From: Saprospira grandis DSM 2844
GTDB taxonomy: Bacteria > Bacteroidota > Bacteroidia > Chitinophagales > Saprospiraceae
DNA length: 49,576 nucleotides
Direction of reading: 5' to 3'
NCBI RefSeq assembly: GCF_000275825.1
Contig: NZ_JH719942.1
Span: 434,240 to 483,815 of the forward strand
This document shows positions 1 to 8,189 of the stretch, in pieces (position 1 is the stretch's first letter; each line of letters starts with the position of its first letter). The notes below the pieces were generated by a model. It was given only the letters and a program-made list of their open reading frames with translations. It searched no databases and was not told where the DNA came from. The translations under genes were made by a program, and so were the position numbers.

Positions 1-42
1 TTTTATGCCTAATTCACAAGGTTTTTTTTAATTAGCTGGTTT

Positions 43-405
43 TCAACTTGTTAGATTTATGCAACAAGGCCTAGAGTAATGCTTAGAAGTAGAGATGGAT
101 TTTAATAATCTTTTCCTACCAAAACTATACATTGAACTTTCTTTATATATACTTATAGTCGCATCATTAGATTCTTTCTGTGGATGATATACCATCAGCG
201 CTACTTCCATTGTGTCATTTTCAATTTTGCTGCTAGATAACTCTGTAATCTTCCCATCGGTCCAAGTTGTATCGCCCTCAACAATAGGTTTGGCTGGACT
301 ATCCTTATTTTTAGTTTTTTGAGGGGTTTCCTCCCCACAGCTGCTGAAAAATAAAAGGCTACTCATGCTTAGTAGAAGCAAGCTCATTTTAGATGGATAT
401 TCCAT
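43..405 (-). CDS. small hypothetical lipoprotein
   Basis: A protein of about 120 residues, start MEYPSKMSLLLL. A short charged segment, a hydrophobic stretch and a lipobox ending FFSSC indicate a lipoprotein signal peptide, so it is probably anchored in the envelope. The mature part begins with a polar linker rich in Lys, Pro and Thr followed by a small beta-rich region; I recognise no family. The reading frame is open up to 432, but the 405 start puts a basic residue just before the hydrophobic core and gives a short overlap with the end of the upstream gene (stop at 389), suggesting co-transcription. A start at 387 is also possible. Function unknown. Confidence 0.55.
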   Translation of the reverse strand: MEYPSKMSLLLLSMSSLLFFSSCGEETPQKTKNKDSPAKPIVEGDTTWTDGKITELSSSKIENDTMEVALMVYHPQKESNDATISIYKESSMYSFGRKRLLKSISTSKHYSRPCCINLTS

Positions 406-1288
406 AGTCTTTAAATTTAGTTTTAAGTTCATTTTTAAGTGATTCTAATTTATTCGAACTTTGGTTTAAGTCATTTAATAAGCGGTGGAGTTCCCCCCTC
501 ACTTCATCCAAATTCCCCTCTACTGTACGGTTTTTTAAATGCTGTTTTAGCTTGGCCACAATCTTAATGAGTCGAGGCTCTTTGGCCTTAGCTTCTGCTA
601 CAAAAGCGCTGTATTTCTGCTGTTTTTGCTCACTAATTTCTTGCAGTTTGTCTTGCAGGGATTTAGAGAGTTTTAGTAATCGAAGTGATAGTTGATAATG
701 TCGCTCTTCAATTTTTTCTGGCGTTTTGGCCTTAAGTATGGGAATAACATTATTGGCGACCAAGGCAAAGGTTTTCTTGTAGGCTCGGATAATGCTAATC
801 ATCTTTTGATCATCATTTTCTTGGTCTACTTCGGCCTCTATTTGGTCAATTTCTTTTGCTTCTAGACCTACTTCTTGTAGCCCCAAATCTCCCTTAAAGA
901 TGTCTACCGCAAAGCCCAATTTCTTAAATAGCTTTTTGCCGTTTTTCTTCATCTTTGCAGGCTTGCCCTTGCCGTCATTTAAGGCAATACGCATAATGGG
1001 CGGCTCCCCCTCTACTTCCTGAAAATAACAGACCCCCTTGGCAAAGTCTTTTTCTGCCTTTCGATCAGTTTTTAGTCCCTTATAATATTTTATTAATGGG
1101 CCAGATAACTTGCCCAGCAAAATTAACGTCCCTAGCGAACCACAACTAAAAGTATAATCAGATAAAACGATAACGCCAGTTTGCCCAAAAGCAGCCGCCC
1201 GTTTCACCTCTCGCTCAATCAACTTGATGTACTGCACTTCGGTCAAGTCTTTTAGCTCTTCTAACTTAATTTTAGATTTAAAAGCCAT
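389..1288 (-). CDS. hypothetical cytoplasmic protein with C-terminal coiled coil
   Basis: A 299-residue protein without signal peptide. The N-terminal half is mixed alpha/beta with a hydrophobic Gly/Leu-rich stretch near residues 48-62 (SCGSLGTLILLGKLSG), too short to call a membrane segment with confidence. From about residue 150 it is strongly charged and helical, with heptad-like Leu/Ile spacing to the end (LKLSKSLQDKLQEI, LNQSSNKLESLKNELK), so a coiled coil is likely. I recognise no family. It lies immediately upstream of, and overlaps, the small lipoprotein gene, so the two probably form a pair. Confidence 0.7.
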   Translation of the reverse strand: MAFKSKIKLEELKDLTEVQYIKLIEREVKRAAAFGQTGVIVLSDYTFSCGSLGTLILLGKLSGPLIKYYKGLKTDRKAEKDFAKGVCYFQEVEGEPPIMRIALNDGKGKPAKMKKNGKKLFKKLGFAVDIFKGDLGLQEVGLEAKEIDQIEAEVDQENDDQKMISIIRAYKKTFALVANNVIPILKAKTPEKIEERHYQLSLRLLKLSKSLQDKLQEISEQKQQKYSAFVAEAKAKEPRLIKIVAKLKQHLKNRTVEGNLDEVRGELHRLLNDLNQSSNKLESLKNELKTKFKDYGISI

Positions 1289-1379
1289 ACGCTAAAGTTT
1301 TTACGGTTACTAGATACGACTAAGCTAACGGCTTTTTTTCGCAAATGCAAGTTATATCTTAAAGTTTATTCATTTTTTT

Positions 1380-1530
1380 GGGGCTTGCCCGCCCGATGGG
1401 CGGGCCGGGCTGTTTCGCAGCTCGCTATTCGCTCGGCCCTGCGCAAAATTCGCTACGCTCATTTTGCTGGGTCTGCGGCTTCGCCGCCCCCTTTTCCATC
1501 CCTAAGCCTGCGGCGGCTTCGCCGCCTGTA
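1380..1530 (+). repeat. GC-rich structured element (GCE) copy 1, subtype b
   Basis: Starts with GGGGC right after a T7 tract. Hairpins read in order: CCCGCCC/GGGCGGG, then core GCTATTCGCTCGGCCC, stem A GCAAAAT/ATTTTGC, GGTCTG, stem B CGGC-TTC-GCCG and a tail hairpin of GGCGGC/GCCGCC type. The open frame across it is an artefact of high GC. Confidence 0.85.
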
Positions 1531-1543
1531 GGATGGATATATA

Positions 1544-1705
1544 GCTCTAGGTTGAAACCTAGAGCAACAAAAGCGGCCATACTAAACGCAACAAAAATGA
1601 GCCGATGGTTGAAACCATCGGCCCATAACGAATTCTAACAAAAAGCAAAGAAGGACTTTAGCCCGCTCTTTGCATAGCCCCACAACCATGGGCTTCAGCC
1701 CATGG
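1544..1705 (+). repeat. cluster of three REP-like hairpins
   Basis: Three near-perfect palindromes: GCTCTAGGTT-GA-AACCTAGAGC (1544-1565), GCCGATGGTT-GA-AACCATCGGC (1601-1622) and CCATGGGCT-TC-AGCCCATGG (1686-1705). The linker AGCGGCCATACTAAACGC (1572-1589) recurs in diverged form at 4853-4870, so this is a second dispersed repeat family, distinct from the GC-rich element. The TTGAAAC or CTTCAGC hairpin tips resemble REP elements mobilised by REP-associated tyrosine transposases. No such transposase gene is in this window. Confidence 0.7.
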
Positions 1706-1750
1706 GGCCAAAACCAACTAGTTCTGAAGAGGCTTCTTTTCCCTCTCCCC

Positions 1751-1872
1751 AGAAAAAGTTGAGGGACTAATTAAAAGCCGCAGGACCGAAAAACCTAATA
1801 CCTCCTTTTCATATAAAAAACTTCTTATCTGCCCCCTCTCCCGCAAAACCCAAGAAAAAGTTGAGGGACTAA
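1751..1872. repeat. 20-bp direct repeat pair
   Basis: AGAAAAAGTTGAGGGACTAA occurs at 1751-1770 and again at 1853-1872, each followed by TnAAAA. Both lie in the 1289-2154 gap, which otherwise holds only repeat elements and no gene I can support. Confidence 0.75.
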
Positions 1873-1930
1873 TCAAAAATCTTCTGTGCGCCCCTTTTTG
1901 CTGCCTTGGGACAAGCCCCTAGGCGATGAA

Positions 1931-2086
1931 CAGCAGGCGGCTTCGCCGCCATGGCCGAAGGCCAAACGGCCTAGCGATGGTAGGCAGTGCGGCAAAGCCG
2001 CAGACCCAGCAAAAACTTGTTTTTTGCGCAGGGCCGAGCGAACAGCGAGCTGCCGGACGTAGCGCCCGCCGAAGGCGGGAGGCCCC
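1931..2086 (-). repeat. GCE copy 2, subtype b
   Basis: GGGGCC edge at 2086. Stems on the minus strand: CCCGCC-TTC-GGCGGG, stem A GCAAAAA/TTTTTGC, stem B CGGC-TTT-GCCG, tail TGGCC-TTC-GGCCA. Nearly identical to copy 3 over about 115 bp. Confidence 0.85.
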
Positions 2087-2154
2087 AACTACCCATTAAC
2101 ACAACTAAGATTGCTAGTCTTAAAGGTAATAGGCCTACTAGTCTGGAGAAATAC

Positions 2155-2550
2155 CTAGTTTAAGAAATGAGGTAAGACAACTTTTTCAAATTTTTCTTTA
2201 TAAAACTTCTTCCTTCTCTGAAAAAGAGCGTCATCGCTAGTTGTAGCTCCATTAACCTGTATCAACTTAATTTGCAGAACAGAATCAAATGGATAAATGC
2301 CTAGTAAAAATTTTTCATCACAACTATCCTCTTCAATAAGATCAGTAAATTTACACTCCCAATAAGTTGAGTCCTTAATGCTAAAGAGTCCACAGCTTGA
2401 AGTTGCTCTCTCATATAATTCCTGACTGTTTAAAGGTGTAGTATACAGTATTGAGTAATAATACTCTCCGTAAATTCCTTTAGGTGCAGGCTTCATAATT
2501 TGATAACAACTACCTAAACTAAGTAATAGAAATAAGTATATTTTTTGCAT
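2155..2550 (-). CDS. small hypothetical lipoprotein
   Basis: A 131-residue protein beginning MQKIYLFLLLSLGSCYQ: basic N-terminus, hydrophobic core and lipobox LGSC, so a lipoprotein. The mature part is beta-rich and acidic in the middle, with four further cysteines, two of them in the SSCGLF and YWECKF segments. No family recognised. Its codons are AT-rich like the three genes that follow (2877-4782), unlike the housekeeping genes at 16-30 kb. Confidence 0.65.
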   Translation of the reverse strand: MQKIYLFLLLSLGSCYQIMKPAPKGIYGEYYYSILYTTPLNSQELYERATSSCGLFSIKDSTYWECKFTDLIEEDSCDEKFLLGIYPFDSVLQIKLIQVNGATTSDDALFQRRKKFYKEKFEKVVLPHFLN

Positions 2551-2685
2551 ATCAATTTAAGTGATTTACTATTGTTTATGGCCTTACTCCTGCCCTTACC
2601 CCCCAAATTAGGACAATAGTTTAAGGTAGAAAAAAGTCGTATAATAAAGCACTAAATTCCCGCGCCTAGAGGGAGCGAAGCGACT

Positions 2686-2804
2686 GGCCTAGCGATGGTA
2701 GGCAGTGCGGCAAAGCCGCAGACCCAGCAAAAACTTGTTTTTTGCGCAGGGCCGAGCGAACAGCGAGCTGCGGAACGTAGCGCCCGCCGAAGGCGGGAGG
2801 CCCC
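2686..2804 (-). repeat. GCE copy 3, subtype b
   Basis: GGGGCC edge at 2804. Same stems as copy 2 and almost base-identical to it, which suggests recent duplication or gene conversion. It fills most of the 2551-2876 gap, in which I see no gene. Confidence 0.85.
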
Positions 2805-2876
2805 AGCTGCACATCAATGTAGATAGGGCTACTAGAGCAAAGACAGTTGATACTATCAATTTAGACGGATAATTAC

Positions 2877-3545
2877 TTAGCGTGACCTAATATATTTCCA
2901 CTTATTAACTAACAAGAGTGTGTCTAGGGACAATATTTCCCCCTCTAAAGATACTTCAGAGTAGTATCGTCTAGCTTTTACCATTTCAGGATAGGGGATA
3001 AAAAACATTCTCAGATCTAAACATTTTCCATCCAACTTACTTATATCTATTTTAATTGTATGATAATTTTTCTTTTTTATTTCCAAGGATAAAACTTTAG
3101 CCTGCTCTGACAATAAAATAACTCCTGATCTACTAATTTCTTTTCTGATAAATAATCGTTTCCCATCTATTTCAACGTCATACATAACTGTAGCACTACT
3201 ATCTTTAGAGTACTCTGAAAGATCATTAAATCGAATCTGTGTTTTTTGACCGATCACATCAGCACATTCGGCCAAACTATATTCAGACCGATCACTAATT
3301 TTTTCAAAATTCAATACAAAACTCTTATCTGATTTATAATCAACAGCTCCTCTTCCGAAAATATGATAATCCAATTCAAAGTCATTTTTTACAAAAAGCT
3401 TAAACATCCCTAAAGAATCAATCACTATCTCACTTCTCGCAAAAGTAACGCTATCGAAATACGAATAAACGCCCTTTAATTCATTTTGAGCAAAAAAAGA
3501 ATTTACAATTAAAAACTTACAAGCCAAAATTAACAAAATTCTCAT
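2877..3545 (-). CDS. hypothetical secreted protein
   Basis: A 222-residue protein with a Sec signal peptide (MRILLILACKFLIVNSFFAQ, probable cleavage after FFAQ). The mature region is beta-rich with alternating hydrophobic and charged residues, and several segments resemble strands of a small envelope beta-protein; no catalytic motif is visible. The DNA is markedly AT-rich. It is followed at 57 bp by another AT-rich lipoprotein gene on the same strand. Function unknown. Confidence 0.65.
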   Translation of the reverse strand: MRILLILACKFLIVNSFFAQNELKGVYSYFDSVTFARSEIVIDSLGMFKLFVKNDFELDYHIFGRGAVDYKSDKSFVLNFEKISDRSEYSLAECADVIGQKTQIRFNDLSEYSKDSSATVMYDVEIDGKRLFIRKEISRSGVILLSEQAKVLSLEIKKKNYHTIKIDISKLDGKCLDLRMFFIPYPEMVKARRYYSEVSLEGEILSLDTLLLVNKWKYIRSR

Positions 3546-3602
3546 AAAACTATTGTTTTTTTAAGATCCCAAATGGGCGAAGCCGTATATAGGTGAATTA
3601 TA

Positions 3603-4091
3603 TCAATGTTCACAATAACAAAAAGATCCCTTCCCTATTTCATAAAGAATGCTGTCAATATCATTTGAATTACTTTTGTAATAAGACCCATTCAACCAGT
3701 AATATTCATTATTAATATAAACAAATGTATCTGATTTCATATTATCGCTACTCCTAATCAAAAAAACCAATCTAGAATCTACACCAACACTCAAATGAGA
3801 TTTAATACTATTTTTCAAGACCCTTTCCTGAAACTCACTTAACCTCGAACTATCCTTTATTATTGCTTTAGCATATGATTTATCACTCAAAATTTGATCT
3901 GGTTTTATGTCTGAATAGGTCATACATAGTGGTGGAGTAATATCCTCAATATCATATGTAATACAACCCTCCGCCAATAGAAAACACCAGCAATAAGGCT
4001 CTATTGAAACAACTTGTGCTTCACTCCCATCTGTACAACCCAAACACGCTATAAATAAACAATTAACAATCAGCACCACTACACCTTTCAT
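3603..4091 (-). CDS. hypothetical lipoprotein
   Basis: A 162-residue protein with signal MKGVVVLIVNCLFIACLGC and a lipobox at LGC, so membrane-anchored. The mature protein contains a cluster of cysteines (EPYCWCFLLAEGC and a C-terminal CYCEH), which in an exported protein suggests disulfides or metal binding. Family not recognised. AT-rich like its neighbours. Confidence 0.65.
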   Translation of the reverse strand: MKGVVVLIVNCLFIACLGCTDGSEAQVVSIEPYCWCFLLAEGCITYDIEDITPPLCMTYSDIKPDQILSDKSYAKAIIKDSSRLSEFQERVLKNSIKSHLSVGVDSRLVFLIRSSDNMKSDTFVYINNEYYWLNGSYYKSNSNDIDSILYEIGKGSFCYCEH

Positions 4092-4263
4092 ATTTTATTT
4101 ACTTTTTTTAAAAAAAAATCATTTAATCAATAGCCTCAGCTCGACCTTAGGGATTAGATAAGCCCCGTAGATTTAAGTTTTTGGTAAGCAAAAATATCAT
4201 GGCTAAGTCTTCAAAAAAATGAGCAAAAGGTTAGCTAAACCCATAACTACAAAATAAGGCTTT

Positions 4264-4782
4264 CTACAGCAACTTAATCTCTCTAATATCCGCTTCGCTT
4301 AAATCTAAAAGCAAGATGGCGCACCAACATGAATCAGGGTCTGTTCCAAGATAAATACTTTCACTTATTCGGTAATACTTAATTGGCCCCCTACTTTCTC
4401 CAATCGTTATAAGCATAGCCGTTTCGTTCATAAAAGCAGTCATCATCTCCAACCTATGATGTTGAAGGTCATCGTCTATTTCTATCCCTAGAGAACAGCT
4501 ATAAAACTCATCACTCAACTCTAAACGATTAAATTCATCATCCTCTAGTTTTTTTATTTTTTCATTATTTAATGAGACGAGATCCATTCTAGACAGAGTT
4601 TTACTGCAAGAGTCAAAAGCGGATTGAATGAATACTCCACTATTTTCACTAAAAAAATCAATAAATATTGAATCCCCCCTAAGATTTTCTCTTAAACGAA
4701 TCATAAAAGGAAGATAATAATAATAGTAATCTATCAAATAATCCAAGGGCTTATCAATAGGTTTAAAATTTAGTTTTAACAT
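4264..4782 (-). CDS. hypothetical protein
   Basis: A 172-residue protein without signal peptide, so probably cytoplasmic. It is acidic, with a run of five tyrosines near residue 20 (IDYYYYYLPF) and a C-terminal segment of alternating strands and helices. Its size and position beside small lipoproteins resemble immunity-type or phage-borne orphan genes, but no family is recognised and this is only a suggestion. AT-rich composition. Confidence 0.6.
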   Translation of the reverse strand: MLKLNFKPIDKPLDYLIDYYYYYLPFMIRLRENLRGDSIFIDFFSENSGVFIQSAFDSCSKTLSRMDLVSLNNEKIKKLEDDEFNRLELSDEFYSCSLGIEIDDDLQHHRLEMMTAFMNETAMLITIGESRGPIKYYRISESIYLGTDPDSCWCAILLLDLSEADIREIKLL

Positions 4783-4852
4783 GGTTAAAATTTAGTTTTT
4801 GGATAAATCAGCATAAAGTGATTAACTGCTAGAATATTTAAGCTTAGTCAAT

Positions 4853-4888
4853 AGCGGCTATGCTTAGCGCCCTAGGCTGAAGCCCAGG
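4853..4888 (+). repeat. REP-like hairpin, diverged copy
   Basis: AGCGGCTATGCTTAGCGC (4853-4870) matches the linker of the 1544-1705 REP-like cluster with four mismatches. It is followed directly by an imperfect hairpin CCTAGGCT-GA-AGCCCAGG. The rest of the 4783-5156 gap holds this element and GCE copy 4; I see no gene. Confidence 0.55.
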
Positions 4889-5003
4889 CTTGCTGACTTT
4901 AGCGAACTGAAGGAGAAAGTCCTTCTTCGCTTTCATTGCTTCTAAGGGCTCAAAACTGCCCAACCGCCAAAGAAGAAAGCCAAAAGAAAAAAGACAGCTG
5001 AGC

Positions 5004-5143
5004 GGCCCAGCGCTGCGGAGGGGTGGCGCGAAGCGCCAGACCAAGGGCGAAACGAAGTGTAGCCCGAAGGGCCGAACAGCCCTGTGAGCCCCGCAGCATA
5101 GCGGCGGCCAAGCGAGGCTATAGCCGAGCTGGCCGCGGGCCCC
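5004..5143 (-). repeat. GCE copy 4, subtype c
   Basis: GGGGCC edge at 5143, 13 bp past the stop of the small ORF downstream of cas3. Core is the subtype c version (ACAGGGCTGT here). Stem A is GGGC/GCCC around an ACACTTCG loop; stem B is GGCGC-TTC-GCGCC. Confidence 0.85.
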
Positions 5144-5156
5144 AAAAATAAGCCCC

Positions 5157-5396
5157 CTAAAGAAAACAATCCAAATCATTTTGCTCCCGACCAATGACCT
5201 CTTTTTCTAACCATCGATCAGAACGACTCTTGAAAATAATGAGACTATCATAATCTTCATCCATTATCTCTTTGGCCTCGGCCAACAACATGGATAATTC
5301 TTTTTCTATTTGCTTTATGTCTTCCGCAGATAAAGCTTCTACATAAGTCGTTTTTCGAGCAGTGAGATACTCTATGCAGCCCTGTGCAAACCACAT
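5157..5396 (-). CDS. small ORF downstream of cas3, possibly frameshifted
   Basis: The open frame from 5396 encodes 79 acidic helical residues (MWFAQGCIEYL to NDLDCFL) that I cannot assign to a family; it is not Cas2, Cas1 or Cas4. The cas3 stop overlaps an ATGA start at 5436 reading MSKKKIAPF, which would be the natural translationally coupled start, but it is in another frame. Removing one T from the minus-strand T6 run (5407-5412) would join the two into one 92-residue protein (MSKKKIAPFYINLMWFAQG). So it is either a real 79-residue gene or a slightly broken coupled gene. Its position is where cas4-cas1-cas2 would normally follow cas3. Confidence 0.5.
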   Translation of the reverse strand: MWFAQGCIEYLTARKTTYVEALSAEDIKQIEKELSMLLAEAKEIMDEDYDSLIIFKSRSDRWLEKEVIGREQNDLDCFL

Positions 5397-5432
5397 AAGA
5401 TTGATATAAAAAAGGCGCTATTTTTTTCTTAC

Positions 5433-8189
5433 TCATAAAAATTGCTGTTCACTAGTCTGAAACTGCTGCTCGTTTAAGCCATCTTCTACACTATATAGGC
5501 TCTCCCAATTCAATAAATAGAGATAACCGTATTCCGATTTTTCTGGATCAATAAAAGGCGCTAACTGCATTCTCAAAGCAGGAGTATCAAATAAAGAGAA
5601 AACAAATTTGGCCATAATAGCCTGCAATTGCTTGAGCAAAATTTGCTGCTGGATATACTGCTCTGCTGGATTTAATATCAAGGCCAGATAAACAGCAAAT
5701 ACTTCAGCCGCATCTACTCCTTCCGGACCAATGGCTGCTGGGCAAAAGCGCTCTAAAAACAATCGTTGGTCTGCACTAAAATTTGCTTGTCCCAAATCAT
5801 TAAATGGCAGGACCAAAGGAACATAAACACTGATATTCTTCTGGCGAATCAACTGAAAATCTTCTTGCGCCTTCTGATAGTCCAATTGCTGCAAATGGAG
5901 CAAATAACTCGCTAGATTTTTATTTAGCAGCCCCTTATTCCACTCATTGAGGGCAAGCATGACCTTTTGATACAGAAAATCAAAATCTTTTTGCTCTAAT
6001 ATTCGACGATAATCCTCTTGGGTAAGATCCTTAGTCATTTTGTAGCGCAAATCATTAGCATAAAGTACCCTGGGCTCATTATGCTTAAACAAGTAGAGTT
6101 CGGCGCCTTCCTTTTTTAGATTACGGTTGATTCTTCCTGCCAATTGCTCATCACTATCTAGCAGCGACTGATTTTTGAAACCAATATCCATATCGATATC
6201 TACTCCCGCCTCTACAACTTGAGTACTGACCACTAAAATCCGTTGATTTCTATACTCTGGATTTTTTAAATAGTGAATAATCGCCTTTCTTCGGGGGCCC
6301 AAAACAGTGCCCGACAACAAAAATATTTGGTCGAAAAAAGTGGCAATTTCCGCATCTTCTTTCATTTTCAGGATAAACTCGGCAGCAGATTTCTTAAAAA
6401 TGAACTCAATAATGCTGTGTACCGATCCTTTGGGTTTAGCCTTACCCAAATCTAACTGGCTATAAGCAACAGAAGCCCTGAAAACCTCTTGCGCCAAATC
6501 GTCTAAACTAATGTTTTCTCTTTCTAAGAGACCAAAATCAAAGCGAAGCCGCTGGGCAAAATTGGCATTTTGAAAAAACCTTGTTTTGGCCTCCTTAAGC
6601 AAATAGTTCACCTTTTCCTGAAGCAGCCCTTTTTCTAAAATTAGTGCTTCTAGCTTTGGCAAGGTCGCCGACATCAGGACAAAGCGCATATTAAAATACT
6701 GCGCATATTTACTAATGAAATAGAATAACTTGTCCCATTGATCAGGTGGATAAGACTGTATTTCGTCTAAAACAACCACCGAATTGGCCAAACGATGTAA
6801 AATGTAGTTATCCGATTTTTTTGGACTTACTAAAAAGTTGAAAAAACGGACATGTGAAAGTAAGACTAAGGGATAATGCAAAAACTGATAATCAATAAAA
6901 TTCATCTGATCTGCCCCATAATTAGCCTGTCCTTCTGCTGTATCTCCAGCCTTTTTTGCCTTAAAATCGGCTTTGGCATGCAGGGCAATCCACTCTTCTT
7001 CTCTCAGGCCTAATAGCTGAACAAGCGTTTCTGAAGTCTGCTCAATGAGGCTAGTAAATGGAAAAACATAATAGACTTTATTGGTCCTTGGGAAGCCTTC
7101 TAGCAAGCGCATTGCCGTTAGGACCGACAAATTGGTCTTGCCTCCACCTGTAGGTGCTTCTATATAGTAAAGCCGCTCTTCTTCTTCTAGAGTTTTTAAT
7201 TGGTCTAAAAGCTCTACCGCCATAGCCTGCCGCAATTGATTCAGCGCCAAAGGCGATTTTTCTTTCGGCAAAACCAATGAAACCTGATTTTCCGCCAACT
7301 CATAAGTCGCTTTATTATAAGCCGTTGATATTTTTAGGGTTTGGGCCAACTCATTTTTTCGGGCTTTAGAAAAAACGCCCAACTCAAAATCTTCGGCAGT
7401 TAGGGATTGCATATATTGAGCTGTACCCAAATAATCTGAAGCAGTAAGCACAGAAAACAATAAGCGACTCAAGGCATAAATAGGGAAATTGTCCTGAGGG
7501 TTTAAGTGATTTTTTTTTAGTTCGCCATAGAGCTCATTTAGGCTAAATAAAGGCCTTTGCTCTTTCTGCGTCCAAGCATAAGCTTCAAAATATAGGCTTA
7601 AGTCAGCCTCTTGCCAGATGTCCCATTGTTCTATCTTGTAATCCTCTAAAGCGCTAGCATGATGTTTTAATATGCTTTGTGAGAAGGCATAAATTAGGCT
7701 AATTAAAGCAAAAAAGTGATCATCCTCTTCTGATTCCTCATCTAGGGAGGTCAAGGCTTGGACCAAATAAAGAACAGCAGATTGTGGTGCATGAAAACTT
7801 TTAAAGCTATGCTTAGCCAATTTTTTGAATTGTGGATTTTTCATTTTCTCCACTTGAAAATTGGGGTTCACCTTTCCAAAATCATGGAAAACAACCGCAT
7901 TCAACATCCATATTTTGGCCCGATTGCCTAATTGAAGCTGTTCTTCTTTAGAAAACGCCTCAAAAACAGCCAAAAGCAAGCGATCGACAACCCCATCTAG
8001 CTGATGGGCTTCAAATAAGCGGCAAGACTGCTGCAAAACGCAATCTATATGCTCCGCTAAGGTTTCTTTATCTTGATTATGGGCCAAGCGATGCGCCAAA
8101 TAAACATCGGCTTGCGCCAAATAATCTGCTGGTCCCTTCACCTCCTGGGCCAAAGTTGCCCAACTTTTTAGTTTAGTAGAGTTGGACAT
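5433..8189 (-). CDS. cas3: CRISPR-associated helicase-nuclease Cas3 (HD + DExH)
   Basis: A 918-residue protein, the target-degrading enzyme of a type I CRISPR system, recruited by the crRNA-guided Cascade complex to nick and unwind DNA. The N-terminal HD nuclease has H47 (AEHID), the HD pair at 102-103 (VVFHDFGK) and HH at 176-177 (ILKHHA). The helicase follows with Walker A at about 344-352 (EAPTGGGKT), DEIQ at 475-478, SAT at 507-509, the motif V region VVEAGVDIDMD and motif VI AGRINRN. HD and helicase are fused in the usual order and all key residues are present, so it should be active. Its start overlaps the cas5 end by 17 bp. It is the last recognisable gene of the cas operon. Confidence 0.95.
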   Translation of the reverse strand: MSNSTKLKSWATLAQEVKGPADYLAQADVYLAHRLAHNQDKETLAEHIDCVLQQSCRLFEAHQLDGVVDRLLLAVFEAFSKEEQLQLGNRAKIWMLNAVVFHDFGKVNPNFQVEKMKNPQFKKLAKHSFKSFHAPQSAVLYLVQALTSLDEESEEDDHFFALISLIYAFSQSILKHHASALEDYKIEQWDIWQEADLSLYFEAYAWTQKEQRPLFSLNELYGELKKNHLNPQDNFPIYALSRLLFSVLTASDYLGTAQYMQSLTAEDFELGVFSKARKNELAQTLKISTAYNKATYELAENQVSLVLPKEKSPLALNQLRQAMAVELLDQLKTLEEEERLYYIEAPTGGGKTNLSVLTAMRLLEGFPRTNKVYYVFPFTSLIEQTSETLVQLLGLREEEWIALHAKADFKAKKAGDTAEGQANYGADQMNFIDYQFLHYPLVLLSHVRFFNFLVSPKKSDNYILHRLANSVVVLDEIQSYPPDQWDKLFYFISKYAQYFNMRFVLMSATLPKLEALILEKGLLQEKVNYLLKEAKTRFFQNANFAQRLRFDFGLLERENISLDDLAQEVFRASVAYSQLDLGKAKPKGSVHSIIEFIFKKSAAEFILKMKEDAEIATFFDQIFLLSGTVLGPRRKAIIHYLKNPEYRNQRILVVSTQVVEAGVDIDMDIGFKNQSLLDSDEQLAGRINRNLKKEGAELYLFKHNEPRVLYANDLRYKMTKDLTQEDYRRILEQKDFDFLYQKVMLALNEWNKGLLNKNLASYLLHLQQLDYQKAQEDFQLIRQKNISVYVPLVLPFNDLGQANFSADQRLFLERFCPAAIGPEGVDAAEVFAVYLALILNPAEQYIQQQILLKQLQAIMAKFVFSLFDTPALRMQLAPFIDPEKSEYGYLYLLNWESLYSVEDGLNEQQFQTSEQQFL

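Noticed and set aside
5157-5396. Cas2 candidate by position and size
   Set aside because: The sequence lacks the Cas2 N-terminal strand with its Asp and ferredoxin-like pattern; it is an acidic helical protein.
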